From Phocaeicola dorei (GTDB taxonomy: Bacteria; Bacteroidota; Bacteroidia; Bacteroidales; Bacteroidaceae), in the NCBI RefSeq assembly GCF_013009555.1, contig NZ_CP046176.1, positions 186,001-250,000 on the forward strand: a DNA stretch of 64,000 nucleotides, read 5' to 3'. A program made the translations under genes and the position numbers. Positions 18,112 to 26,115 of this stretch are shown in pieces (positions within the stretch are counted from its first letter, which is position 1; the number at the start of each line of letters is the position of its first letter). The notes beneath the pieces are model-generated. The model was not told where the DNA came from, searched no databases, and worked only from the letters and a program-made list of their open reading frames with translations.

Positions 18112-19422
18112 ATGAAAAACAGATTTTTAAGCATGCTTATTGGGGCTGTCTTGTTCGTTCTTTCAGTAGCGGCCGAAAATTATCCTTATCGGAGTGATGT
18201 GCTTTGGGTAACTGTACCCGATCATGCCGACTGGTTGTACAAGACAGGCGAGAAAGCGAAGATTGAGGTTCAGTTCTATAAATATGGTGTTCCGCAAGAT
18301 GGTGTGGAGGTTTTATATGAGCTGGGAGGCGACATGATGCCTTCGGATACCAAGGGAACTGTAAAACTGAAGAATGGAAAAGCGGTTATTTCTATGGGGA
18401 CAATGAAAGAGCCAGGTTTCCGTGATTGTCGTCTGACGGCTAAAGTAGGAGGTAAAACTTATTCCCACCATATCAAAGTCGGTTTCTCTCCTGAGAAGCT
18501 TCGACCTTATACCCAGTTGCCTTCTGATTTTAATGAATTCTGGAATAAGACTAAGGCGGAAGCGGCTCAGTTCCCTCTGACTTATACCAAAGAGTATGTA
18601 AAGAAATATTCTACGGACAAAATGGACTGTTACTTGATCAGGCTTCAGCTGAATAAGCAGAACCAGTGTATTTATGGTTATTTGTTCTATCCTAAAGCGG
18701 AAGGAAAGTATCCGGTAGTACTGTGTCCTCCAGGGGCTGGCATCAAGACGATCAAAGGGCCTATGCGGCATAAATATTATGCGGAAGAAGGCTGTATCCG
18801 CTTTGAGATAGAAATCCACGGATTGAATCCGGAGTTGGATGAGGATACTTTCGGCGAGATAAGCCGCGCTTTCAGCAGCCGGGAAAACGGCTACTTGGTA
18901 AACGGCCTGGATAGTCGCGAGAATTATTATATGAAACGGGTTTATCTGGCTTGTGTCCGCAGTATTGATTTGCTGACTTCATTACCTGAATGGGATGGTA
19001 AAAATGTTATTGTGCAGGGGGGGAGCCAAGGGGGAGCTTTGGCTTTGATTACGGCAGGACTTGACAAGCGTGTTACGGCATGTGTGGCAAACCATCCCGC
19101 TTTAAGTGATATGGCAGGTTACAAAGCCGGCCGTGCCGGGGGATATCCTCATCTTTTTAAGAATACGGTAGATATGGATACACCTGCCAAGATGAAGACC
19201 CTTGCATATTATGATGTGGTGAATTTTGCCAAACAGATTACTGTTCCTGTTTATATGACATGGGGATTCAATGACAATACTTGTCCTCCTACTACCAGTT
19301 ACATTGTCTATAATGTACTGAACTGTCCGAAAGAGGCGTTGATTACTCCAGTCAACGAGCACTGGACTTCTGAAGACACAGAATACGGGCATTTGCTTTG
19401 GATAAAGAAACACTTGAAATAA
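18112..19422 (+). CDS. Acetylxylan esterase-like (AXE1/CE7-type) secreted enzyme
   Basis: 436 residues. A signal peptide ends near residue 21 (SVAAEN). An Ig-like N-terminal domain of about 110 residues precedes an alpha/beta-hydrolase of the AXE1 type. The nucleophile elbow is GGSQGG (Ser in the middle), the acid Asp lies in WGFNDNTCPP, and the His in EYGH near the C-terminus. Family members deacetylate xylan or acetylated sugars and cephalosporins. The gene begins 20 nt after the metallopeptidase and could be cotranscribed. Confidence 0.88.
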   Translation: MKNRFLSMLIGAVLFVLSVAAENYPYRSDVLWVTVPDHADWLYKTGEKAKIEVQFYKYGVPQDGVEVLYELGGDMMPSDTKGTVKLKNGKAVISMGTMKEPGFRDCRLTAKVGGKTYSHHIKVGFSPEKLRPYTQLPSDFNEFWNKTKAEAAQFPLTYTKEYVKKYSTDKMDCYLIRLQLNKQNQCIYGYLFYPKAEGKYPVVLCPPGAGIKTIKGPMRHKYYAEEGCIRFEIEIHGLNPELDEDTFGEISRAFSSRENGYLVNGLDSRENYYMKRVYLACVRSIDLLTSLPEWDGKNVIVQGGSQGGALALITAGLDKRVTACVANHPALSDMAGYKAGRAGGYPHLFKNTVDMDTPAKMKTLAYYDVVNFAKQITVPVYMTWGFNDNTCPPTTSYIVYNVLNCPKEALITPVNEHWTSEDTEYGHLLWIKKHLK

Positions 19423-19458
19423 ATCGATGGAAATAGATGTTTTTAAGATTATAATTGC

Positions 19459-19466
19459 TATATTTG
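19459..19466 (+). promoter_or_regulatory. -7 box for the 216-residue gene
   Basis: TATATTTG matches TAnnTTTG and lies 60 nt before the start codon at 19527. Confidence 0.45.
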
Positions 19467-19526
19467 TTTAGCATAGTGTAGCAACTATCTGTATTTTGAT
19501 GTTGAACCCTTAAATCGCAAACAGAT

Positions 19527-20177
19527 ATGACCGACCTCACCATTCTAATCGCTGTTATTGCATTGGCATTGTGGCCGCTTGCATTTTTAGTTCTTCGCAT
19601 CCGTCATGAGCGTAAAAAACGTAGAGACCGTTTGGACCGTATGACAAAGGAAGACTTGGAGGATATCGGTACGGAAGAGCTGGTTATAGCTGTGCTCAAA
19701 AAGATAGGCTGTCAGCCGGAAACCAATGAGGAAGGACATATTGTCTTTAAATATCAAGGTGATGATTTTTATATTGCGGTGGAGGATGAGGCCCGGTTCA
19801 TCATGATATGGAATCCGTGGTGGGCGTCTATCAGTGTGGATAATCCGGCTTTACCTTACTTAAAAGAGATTGTCAATCTGGTCAATGTGGATTCGTTGGT
19901 GACCACTGTCTTTACGGCGGATGAGGATGAGAAAAACGTGGGGCTTCATTCCAAGTGCCATACGGTCTTTACTCCCAAAGAAGGCCAGTTGGACGAATAT
20001 CTGAAAGCTATGCTCGATCATTTCTTTGTTACTCACGATGCTATCAAGCAAAATTTGCAGCAACTGGGTAGTGCCGCTTCGGAAAGTGTTAATAAGGAAC
20101 GGACAAAGGTGAAAGGATTTGCTGCTTATAAAGAGAACAGTACGCCACTGTCTTCTGTCGAAGAAGAGAAAAAATAA
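19527..20177 (+). CDS. Membrane-anchored protein of unknown function (YbjN-like fold possible)
   Basis: 216 residues. One N-terminal membrane segment (residues 3-24) is followed by a basic stretch (RHERKKRRDR) and a soluble domain. The pattern of that domain (LKKIGCQPETNEEGHIVFKYQGDDF given in part, then short beta strands) reminds me of type III chaperone/YbjN-like folds, but I cannot name the family. The C-terminus is charged. It is followed by a good terminator. Confidence 0.78.
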   Translation: MTDLTILIAVIALALWPLAFLVLRIRHERKKRRDRLDRMTKEDLEDIGTEELVIAVLKKIGCQPETNEEGHIVFKYQGDDFYIAVEDEARFIMIWNPWWASISVDNPALPYLKEIVNLVNVDSLVTTVFTADEDEKNVGLHSKCHTVFTPKEGQLDEYLKAMLDHFFVTHDAIKQNLQQLGSAASESVNKERTKVKGFAAYKENSTPLSSVEEEKK

Positions 20178-20207
20178 GGAATGTTTTCATTCGTTCCGGC
20201 TTTTATG

Positions 20208-20241
20208 AAAGTTGCTTTGATGTATGGTTCAAAGCAACTTT
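20208..20241 (+). terminator. Terminator after the 216-residue gene
   Basis: aaagttgctttg and caaagcaacttt form a perfect 12-bp stem with a 10-nt loop, followed by a T-rich stretch. Confidence 0.8.
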
Positions 20242-20315
20242 ATTTGTGTTTATACTTATGCTAAATCCTTTTTCTCTTAAGTATTTTTTTTCTTATCTTT
20301 AAGTTCTTTTTTCTT

Positions 20316-20720
20316 GGAATCCTGAAGTTCAACAAGAAGGAAGATAAGGTGGAGGGCATGTTTGACAAATGCCTGTTCGTTCTGCGTAATCTATCTTCCC
20401 TTCTTGAGCGTCTGTGTGCGTTGCAGAGCCGTGTATTCGACCATTTTTTCGAGGCTGCCGAGATTGCGAAATTCACCTCTAGGGAGTTTGGTGAACATTG
20501 GGAAAATTTGAAGAGCTTCCGTGATTGGTATAGCGTAATGTCTACTCAATTGAAGAAAGGACGTGAGGAGGACCCTAAAGAGGAACTCGAAAAAGGTCTT
20601 TAGGAAGGATTTGAAACAGGTCGTAAGGAAGAATGCTAAAAATGAAACAGGGCGGTATTGCATTTGATGTAAATTGCCTAGGTTACCGGTTTATCGGCTC
20701 AGGAAATAATGTTTCTTTAA
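20316..20720 (+). pseudogene. Decayed Rpn-family recombination-promoting nuclease/transposase
   Basis: The translation of one frame gives a typical central helical part of Rpn proteins (LFVLRNLSSLLERLCALQ, FEAAEIAKFTSREF, FRDWYSV) and a Lys/Glu/Gly tail. It is broken by a stop at 20600. The same frame then reads EGFETGRKEE. After a frameshift near 20685 the ending TGLSAQEIMFL appears, the usual Rpn C-terminus. The catalytic N-terminal domain is missing. The piece is therefore a remnant with at least one stop and one frameshift. Confidence 0.65.
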
Positions 20721-20913
20721 GTTCTTTTCTGGAGAAATTGACTTCGTAAAGTGATTAAGTTGGCTTGATGCCTGAAACTTGTTGACCGATTTCCGTTCAA
20801 AGAGTTTGTTCAAATTATTTCGGTGAATCTTTTTTAAGGAGAGAATCTCTTTTTTGTGATAGTAATCAATTGATTAACAATTGATTGTTTCCTTCTTTTA
20901 TATATGCTTATTT

Positions 20914-20938
20914 GTATATCTCTTACCAAGAGATATAC
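20914..20938. repeat. Left hairpin repeat of a candidate invertible segment
   Basis: gtatatctctt and aagagatatac pair as an 11-bp perfect stem around acc. Its 17-nt core (20918-20934) is the exact reverse complement of the core of the right repeat (21106-21122). Confidence 0.85.
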
Positions 20939-21122
20939 ATTTTCTGTGCAAAAATAAGCAAAGTTTTGAGAACTAATACATTTTTGGCAAAAAAAATAGG
21001 AATTTATATAAAAAATAAGCTTCCAAGTCCATTTTTATACTCCTTTATCCTATTTGAAATAGGATATAATATGTTGATATATTGTTTGTTAGTTACTTTC
21101 TATAGATCTCTTGGTAAGAGAT
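20918..21122. other. Candidate invertible DNA segment upstream of the AraC-type gene
   Basis: The two cores atctcttaccaagagat and atctcttggtaagagat are perfect inverted copies, enclosing 171 bp (20935-21105) of A/T-rich, non-coding DNA. Such an arrangement upstream of surface protein genes is the layout of phase-variable promoters in Bacteroidales. On the minus strand a TAnnTTTG match (TATTTTTG, about 20950-20957) reads left out of the segment in this orientation. On the plus strand a near match (TATTGTTTG ending 21088, with TTTG upstream) reads towards the regulator. No recombinase gene is present; it would act in trans. Confidence 0.5.
21046..21066. promoter_or_regulatory. Perfect 21-nt palindrome, operator-like
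   Basis: tatcctattt and aaataggata flank a single central g. It lies inside the candidate invertible segment, 116 nt before the AraC-type start. It could be a binding site for a dimeric regulator. Confidence 0.5.
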
Positions 21123-21131
21123 CTATAGAAA
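21097..21131. repeat. Right hairpin repeat of a candidate invertible segment
   Basis: A 16-bp perfect stem (tttctatagatctctt with aagagatctatagaaa) surrounds ggt. Its core is the reverse complement of the left repeat's core. Confidence 0.85.
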
Positions 21132-21181
21132 ATGTCGTTTTTAAGTTCCTTTATTATATGATAAAGTATGTCTTTGAAGCG

Positions 21182-21712
21182 ATGAGAATGAATGAAATTA
21201 ACATAGAGCAGATGGAATATCTATTTCTAAGACGTAAACGAAGTAGCGCCGTTTCCGAGCGGCAGAAGAACTTGCTTTTCAAGGCCGCCCAGCGGCATTG
21301 GGAGGAGGAGTTTGTCGGCAAGGAAGCGAATATTCGTAAAGTGGACTGCCGTATATATAAAGCTATATTGTACCAGCTTGAGATACGTCAGATATTCCTT
21401 GACACTTCGCTTTCGCTGAAAAAACTGAGCGATTTGCTTGAAACAAACCAGACCTACCTAAGTAATGTAGTAAACAAATACTTTGGCTGTAACTTGAAGG
21501 AGCTTGTGAACGGCTATCGTGTGGAATATGCCAAGGAGCTTCTTAGTTTCGGTCGTTGTGCATTGAATGACTTGCCTCGTAGTTGCGGTTTCGCTTCTAA
21601 AAGTGCTTTCTATTCAGCTTTCAGTAAGGTTGTGGGTGTGTCACCTTTGTCTTATCAGTCACGGGAAAGGAGGAAACGGGAGTTACAGGTAATAAACGAA
21701 CTAAGATATTAA
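21182..21712 (+). CDS. AraC-family-type helix-turn-helix regulator
   Basis: About 176 residues from the ATG at 21182 (an ATG two codons later, at 21188, is equally possible). The open frame runs back to 20885, but that part crosses the hairpin repeats and is unlikely to be coding. The C-terminal half is an AraC double helix-turn-helix: SLKKLSDLLETNQTYLSNVV, then YRVEYAKELL, and FASKSAFYSAFSKVVGVSPLSY. No ligand-binding cupin is present. Its position directly before a large surface lipoprotein gene (66 nt) suggests that it controls that gene or itself. Confidence 0.82.
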   Translation: MRMNEINIEQMEYLFLRRKRSSAVSERQKNLLFKAAQRHWEEEFVGKEANIRKVDCRIYKAILYQLEIRQIFLDTSLSLKKLSDLLETNQTYLSNVVNKYFGCNLKELVNGYRVEYAKELLSFGRCALNDLPRSCGFASKSAFYSAFSKVVGVSPLSYQSRERRKRELQVINELRY

Positions 21713-21778
21713 TAATGAGATTAATATGTATAATCAATTTTAGTTTTTTTAAATTTATAAATTTAAAGTTTTTCTATT

Positions 21779-24700
21779 ATGAACAAAAAGTTTTTAAGTG
21801 CAATCCTGTTCGGAGCTTTGATGGTTTCGTCAACGGGAACATTTGTGTCTTGTAAAGACTACGATGATGACATCGAGAATTTGCAGGGCCAGATTAACTC
21901 AAACAAAGACGCCATTGCTGCATTGCAGAAGTTGGTGGGAGAAGGTAAGTGGGTAGCTGCTATTTCTCCGATTGAAAACGGTTTTACTATTACAATGAGT
22001 GATGGTACTACCCAGACTGTAACCGGCATCAACGGTAAGGATGGTGTAGATGGAAAGAATGGTACTGAATGGACTATCGGTGAAGATGGTTTCTGGTACA
22101 AGGACGGTGAAAAGACTGACGCCAAAGCTGTAGCCAAAGATGGTGTTGACGGCAAGCCGGGTGCAAACGGTCAGACTGCTCCTTCTCCTGAAATTGTGGA
22201 TGGCAAATGGGTAGTTTACTCATGGAATGCTGAAACTGGTGAGTTCGAAAAGAAAGACACCGGAATTTCCGCACAAGGCACAGGCGCTTACTATGTAGAA
22301 AAAGACGGTGTGATTTATTTGAATATCGCCAATGAAGCTGGTGTATTCGATAAGGCTATCGCTTTACCTGCTACTTCTGATGCATTTGTAGCTGAAGCTC
22401 CGGCTGCTATCGTACATGTTAAATTCCAAACTGCAAAGTGGCAACCTGCTGCAAAGAATACTACAGAAAAAGCAAAGAAGGCATATAAGGCATTGACTGA
22501 GAAATTCACTGACCTTGTCGGTATTGCTGCAAATGCTACAGTAAAACAAGGTGGTGAATTGCCGGTATTGGTAAATCCCGCTAATGTGGAATTGACTGAT
22601 AAGTTTGAATTCTCTTTGCAACTGACTAACGGTACAACTCCTGATATTGCATTGTCTAACCCCGTCAAAGGTATTGCAGATGATTGGAGTGTTCAGAACG
22701 GAACAATGAATAGAGCTGCCAGCACTGAAGATTGCTTCTGGACATTGGATGTGGAACCTGCATACGATGAAAAGGCCAAGACTTATGCAACTACCAAAAA
22801 AGAATCTGCATCTCTGGTTATAAAAAATGAAAAGGGTACAGTTGTCAAGACTGCTTTTGCATATAATGTTTCTGCAGACAAAGTGGAAAGTAACGTTAGT
22901 GTAGCAGCTGGTACTGTAACTTATGCTCCTACTATTGATTTGACAGCTGTTGATGCTAAGACTACAAAAGCCGGTATTATCTATGCAAATGAATACAAAG
23001 GTAAGGCTATTGTAAAACTCCGCGACCAGTTGAATATTGAACAATATGGTTTGTCTTTGGACGGAAATGTATTGACTATTGCCAATATGCCTGCCAATGT
23101 ATCTAGTATTACTGTTAAATTGAACATTATAGCACTTGGTTTGAATGGTTCTGCTGTTGATCAGGATATTGATGTGACAGTTAATCAAGATATTCAAGTA
23201 GCTGGTGGTTTGAACGATAAGAATGTGACATTGTCTACTAAAAAAGTAAGTGGTGCTTATACACAGAATGTTCTTTGGAATGTTGCTGACTTCCAGTTTA
23301 CTACTGCAACTCAGAAGGATGCATTCTTCAAAGCTAATAAGACAATGAGTGTTTATCTGTTGGACGAAAATGGTGACAAGCCTGAAACAGCAACATACAC
23401 TTATGTAACAGGGGAAGGTCTTGTTCAGTACAAGAGCGATGGCACAACCACAGCTACATCATACAATGACTTCGCTAAGTTCGGCTTTAGCTTGGATGCT
23501 GCAGAATATGTACCTGGAACTTATGCAATTGTATTTGAAGCAACAGACGGTGCTGCAACAATTGTGAAATCTGAAGCTACTATGATTGTTTCTAATCCGA
23601 AGGCAGAAGATATCTTCAAGTTGGTACCTGACTTTACTACAGCCGGTGTATTGCAAGTTATCGGTAACTACGCTACGGTAGCTAATAAGGTGGTTTACGA
23701 TTTGGAAGACGGTATCTTGGCTCCTGATTTCGCTGGTAGTGAGGTAACTTATATCGACTTGGATCACAAAGCTTGGGAAGAAGCGATGGGTGCTGCTACA
23801 GAAATGGGCGCAGAAGACTGGATTACTAACAACCGTTTGAATGTATACCAGAATGCTTGGAAGGGTGCTGCTACTCCTGCTAACCAATATATGTTGAACA
23901 AGGAACGTAATATCCGTGCTACTTATACCTTGTATGGCAATGCTGAAAACACTATTGACTATGACTTCAAGGTTATTGTTAAGAGCTCGGTTTATACTGC
24001 TGATGGTTCTAATGTAACAGTAAAAGCTATTACTGGCGCCTTTGGTAAAGAAGTTAATATGACTTCTAATATCTCTGCTGTTTATGCTTTGGGTATCAAC
24101 AAGGGCAAGGCTCTGACATTATTCGGAAATGCAGGCGGTTCTACTGAAAAAGATGTTACTGACTATGACGCTCCTAAGAAAGATACTGCTGGTAAGTATG
24201 TAGTGAATGCTGATGCTACTCCTGTTGAAATTGCGAAGGCTGACTTGATTAAGTTCGGTATGTCAGTTGATGCTTATACCGCATTGGGAGCAGACGATAA
24301 ATTCTTCTTGACTGTTAAAAACAATGATGTAACAGTAGGAGCCCATAATAGCACTTTGAAAGGCTGGAACATTATCATGACTGAAGTTAACAAGTATTAT
24401 ACTTATAACAACGGAACATGGGGTGACAAAGCAGATTTGTCAGCAGAGGAGAAAGCTGCAAGAGATGCCAGTGCTGAAGTTGCTTTGTTCAAAGCTTACA
24501 AAGATAAGTTGGCATACGATACCAAGAAAAAAACTGTAACAACTCAACCTAAACCGGCTTCTGATGAAATCAAGTCTGTAACATTTGCATGGGACGATGC
24601 AAAATTGGCTGAGAAATTTGTGACATCAACCACAATCGGTACTGACGGTAAATTTAAAGCTAAAGCAGAAACTGAAATCAAAGCATCTGATTTGGTTAAC

Positions 24701-24790
24701 GGTAAGGCTGAGCTGAAAGTAAACATGAAGGTAACAGACAAGTGGGGCATGGTAATGACCAAGACTTATACTGTTACTATTAAGAAATAA
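21779..24790 (+). CDS. Large DUF4988-like surface lipoprotein (S-layer-like)
   Basis: 1003 residues. Lipobox FVSC puts the lipid on Cys25. The next residues KDYDDD are acidic, as in the surface-export signal of Bacteroidetes lipoproteins. A short coiled coil (about 32-52) is followed by collagen-like GKDGVDGKNG and KDGVDGKPGANG segments near 84-93 and 121-132, then a long Thr/Ala/Lys-rich beta domain. Codon use looks uniform and biased to common codons, suggesting high expression. Similar proteins are described as S-layer or DUF4988 proteins; exact function is unknown. A strong terminator follows. Confidence 0.75.
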   Translation: MNKKFLSAILFGALMVSSTGTFVSCKDYDDDIENLQGQINSNKDAIAALQKLVGEGKWVAAISPIENGFTITMSDGTTQTVTGINGKDGVDGKNGTEWTIGEDGFWYKDGEKTDAKAVAKDGVDGKPGANGQTAPSPEIVDGKWVVYSWNAETGEFEKKDTGISAQGTGAYYVEKDGVIYLNIANEAGVFDKAIALPATSDAFVAEAPAAIVHVKFQTAKWQPAAKNTTEKAKKAYKALTEKFTDLVGIAANATVKQGGELPVLVNPANVELTDKFEFSLQLTNGTTPDIALSNPVKGIADDWSVQNGTMNRAASTEDCFWTLDVEPAYDEKAKTYATTKKESASLVIKNEKGTVVKTAFAYNVSADKVESNVSVAAGTVTYAPTIDLTAVDAKTTKAGIIYANEYKGKAIVKLRDQLNIEQYGLSLDGNVLTIANMPANVSSITVKLNIIALGLNGSAVDQDIDVTVNQDIQVAGGLNDKNVTLSTKKVSGAYTQNVLWNVADFQFTTATQKDAFFKANKTMSVYLLDENGDKPETATYTYVTGEGLVQYKSDGTTTATSYNDFAKFGFSLDAAEYVPGTYAIVFEATDGAATIVKSEATMIVSNPKAEDIFKLVPDFTTAGVLQVIGNYATVANKVVYDLEDGILAPDFAGSEVTYIDLDHKAWEEAMGAATEMGAEDWITNNRLNVYQNAWKGAATPANQYMLNKERNIRATYTLYGNAENTIDYDFKVIVKSSVYTADGSNVTVKAITGAFGKEVNMTSNISAVYALGINKGKALTLFGNAGGSTEKDVTDYDAPKKDTAGKYVVNADATPVEIAKADLIKFGMSVDAYTALGADDKFFLTVKNNDVTVGAHNSTLKGWNIIMTEVNKYYTYNNGTWGDKADLSAEEKAARDASAEVALFKAYKDKLAYDTKKKTVTTQPKPASDEIKSVTFAWDDAKLAEKFVTSTTIGTDGKFKAKAETEIKASDLVNGKAELKVNMKVTDKWGMVMTKTYTVTIKK

Positions 24791-24867
24791 TCATACTATA
24801 AAGTAAAAGTCCGCTTCTCCTTCGTGAGAAGCAGCTTCTGCCTAAAGTAGAAATTATAAATTCTTTC

Positions 24868-24922
24868 AAGCGGGGAAAGCATACGTATCCGGCAACGGGC
24901 GTTTCTTTCCCCGCTTTTTTTT
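24868..24922 (+). terminator. Strong intrinsic terminator
   Basis: aagcggggaaag and ctttccccgctt form a perfect 12-bp stem (25-nt loop) followed by eight T. It separates the surface lipoprotein gene from the radical SAM operon. Confidence 0.9.
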
Positions 24923-25007
24923 AAAGGAAATGACTCTGAAGAATAGTTTGATTCTTTCCCGGTTAGGGTCTGTTCATTGAATTTGTAATCAATAAATTGT
25001 ATATACC

Positions 25008-25169
25008 ATGAATAAAATAGAAGAGATAAAGAAAAAAATCAGGGATTTGAAGTTAAAGCAAAAGATGACAACTGGGCGTTTGGAATGGAACGATATACAG
25101 AGAGAAATAGACATTTTGAATAATGAGTTAAAGCAACTAGAAACAGACAAACCACAATATGGAAAATAG
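25008..25169 (+). CDS. Small coiled-coil peptide, first gene of the radical SAM operon
   Basis: A 53-codon frame (ATG at 25008, TAG at 25167-25169). The product is highly charged and helical, with heptad-like spacing (KIEEIKKKIRDLKLKQK, then IQREIDILNNELKQLE). It has no signal peptide or Cys. It overlaps the next gene by 11 nt, a sign of real translation coupling. I do not recognise it; it could be a small leader-binding or accessory protein. Confidence 0.6.
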   Translation: MNKIEEIKKKIRDLKLKQKMTTGRLEWNDIQREIDILNNELKQLETDKPQYGK

Positions 25170-26115
25170 ATTACGCCTGTATAATTTAGGTATGAAGATA
25201 TTTGGTGGTTTTGCAACACTAGGTGGAGTCATACAGACTTTGCAAATATTTACGCAGCCAGAGCTTGATATTAAAACTATTCTGCTTTCGTTTCCTGCGT
25301 GGGTAGTATATGTATTTGTATGTCTGACTATTATTCTTGCCATGTTGAGGAAACGGTACAAATCTATGAATCAAGAAGTGGAACTATTGAATGTTAAATT
25401 AAACGAGCAAACTGCAATGGTTCGTTCGTTGCAGGAAATGATGAAAATTGTGCCATTTAAAGGACGTTTTTTTTTGACCACCGAGTATTTGTACAATGAA
25501 TTAGGGGAATATATACAGAATAACATTGATATTGATTCAATAGAGATAAAGAACACAATAGAAAAAAAAGGGATGGGAAATAAGAGAGATTCCTTTGTCC
25601 GACTAAATGTAAGAGGTGTTGTCTCGCATAAAATCAGTACATTTCATTTGCTGGTGGCAGGTGATACCATTGTTAATTTTGAAGATATAAATATACAAGC
25701 GTTCGAGCGTGTTGGTGGAAAGCTGAAAAAATTATGTGCAAGAATTGCTGATAACGGGCAGGATTCTTTGCTGAAGCAGGTTGTTGTTTCTTATGACAAA
25801 GTAAAAAGTCCTGGTAGTATTGTTGATTTGATGATTGAATGGTGCTGGCCTAACATGTTGAATATTACAGATTGCGATTATACTACATTGCCTAATTTTT
25901 TGGCTGGTACGGTGAAAAACCTGAAGATGTCTTTGGAATGTAAAGAAGATATAGATTTTAAATCGGCAAGTATATATAAATATAAAGTCGGTATGGATAA
26001 GGCCCAGTTGATTTTGGACGTTGATATGTCCGAAATCATAGATACGATATCTTATGAAGAAGATAATCCGTTAATGAATTCTACTTATATATTGTATTAC
26101 GAAGTTGCCAGATGA
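25159..26115 (+). CDS. Two-TM membrane protein of unknown family in the radical SAM operon
   Basis: 318 residues. Two hydrophobic helices lie at about residues 9-31 and 40-63, followed by a coiled coil (about 66-95) and a cytoplasmic domain of about 220 residues with mixed strands. No enzymatic motif was identified. It overlaps both neighbours (11 nt upstream, 4 nt downstream ATGA). The coding sequence is visibly more A/T-rich than the flanking housekeeping genes, consistent with lateral gain. It could anchor the modification enzyme at the membrane or serve as immunity or export partner; that is inference. Confidence 0.8.
   Translation: MENRLRLYNLGMKIFGGFATLGGVIQTLQIFTQPELDIKTILLSFPAWVVYVFVCLTIILAMLRKRYKSMNQEVELLNVKLNEQTAMVRSLQEMMKIVPFKGRFFLTTEYLYNELGEYIQNNIDIDSIEIKNTIEKKGMGNKRDSFVRLNVRGVVSHKISTFHLLVAGDTIVNFEDINIQAFERVGGKLKKLCARIADNGQDSLLKQVVVSYDKVKSPGSIVDLMIEWCWPNMLNITDCDYTTLPNFLAGTVKNLKMSLECKEDIDFKSASIYKYKVGMDKAQLILDVDMSEIIDTISYEEDNPLMNSTYILYYEVAR

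Noticed and set aside
20885..21181. 99-codon N-terminal extension of the AraC-type gene
   Set aside because: It runs through both hairpin repeats, its product is Tyr/Phe/Ile-rich without family similarity, and the regulator part is complete without it.
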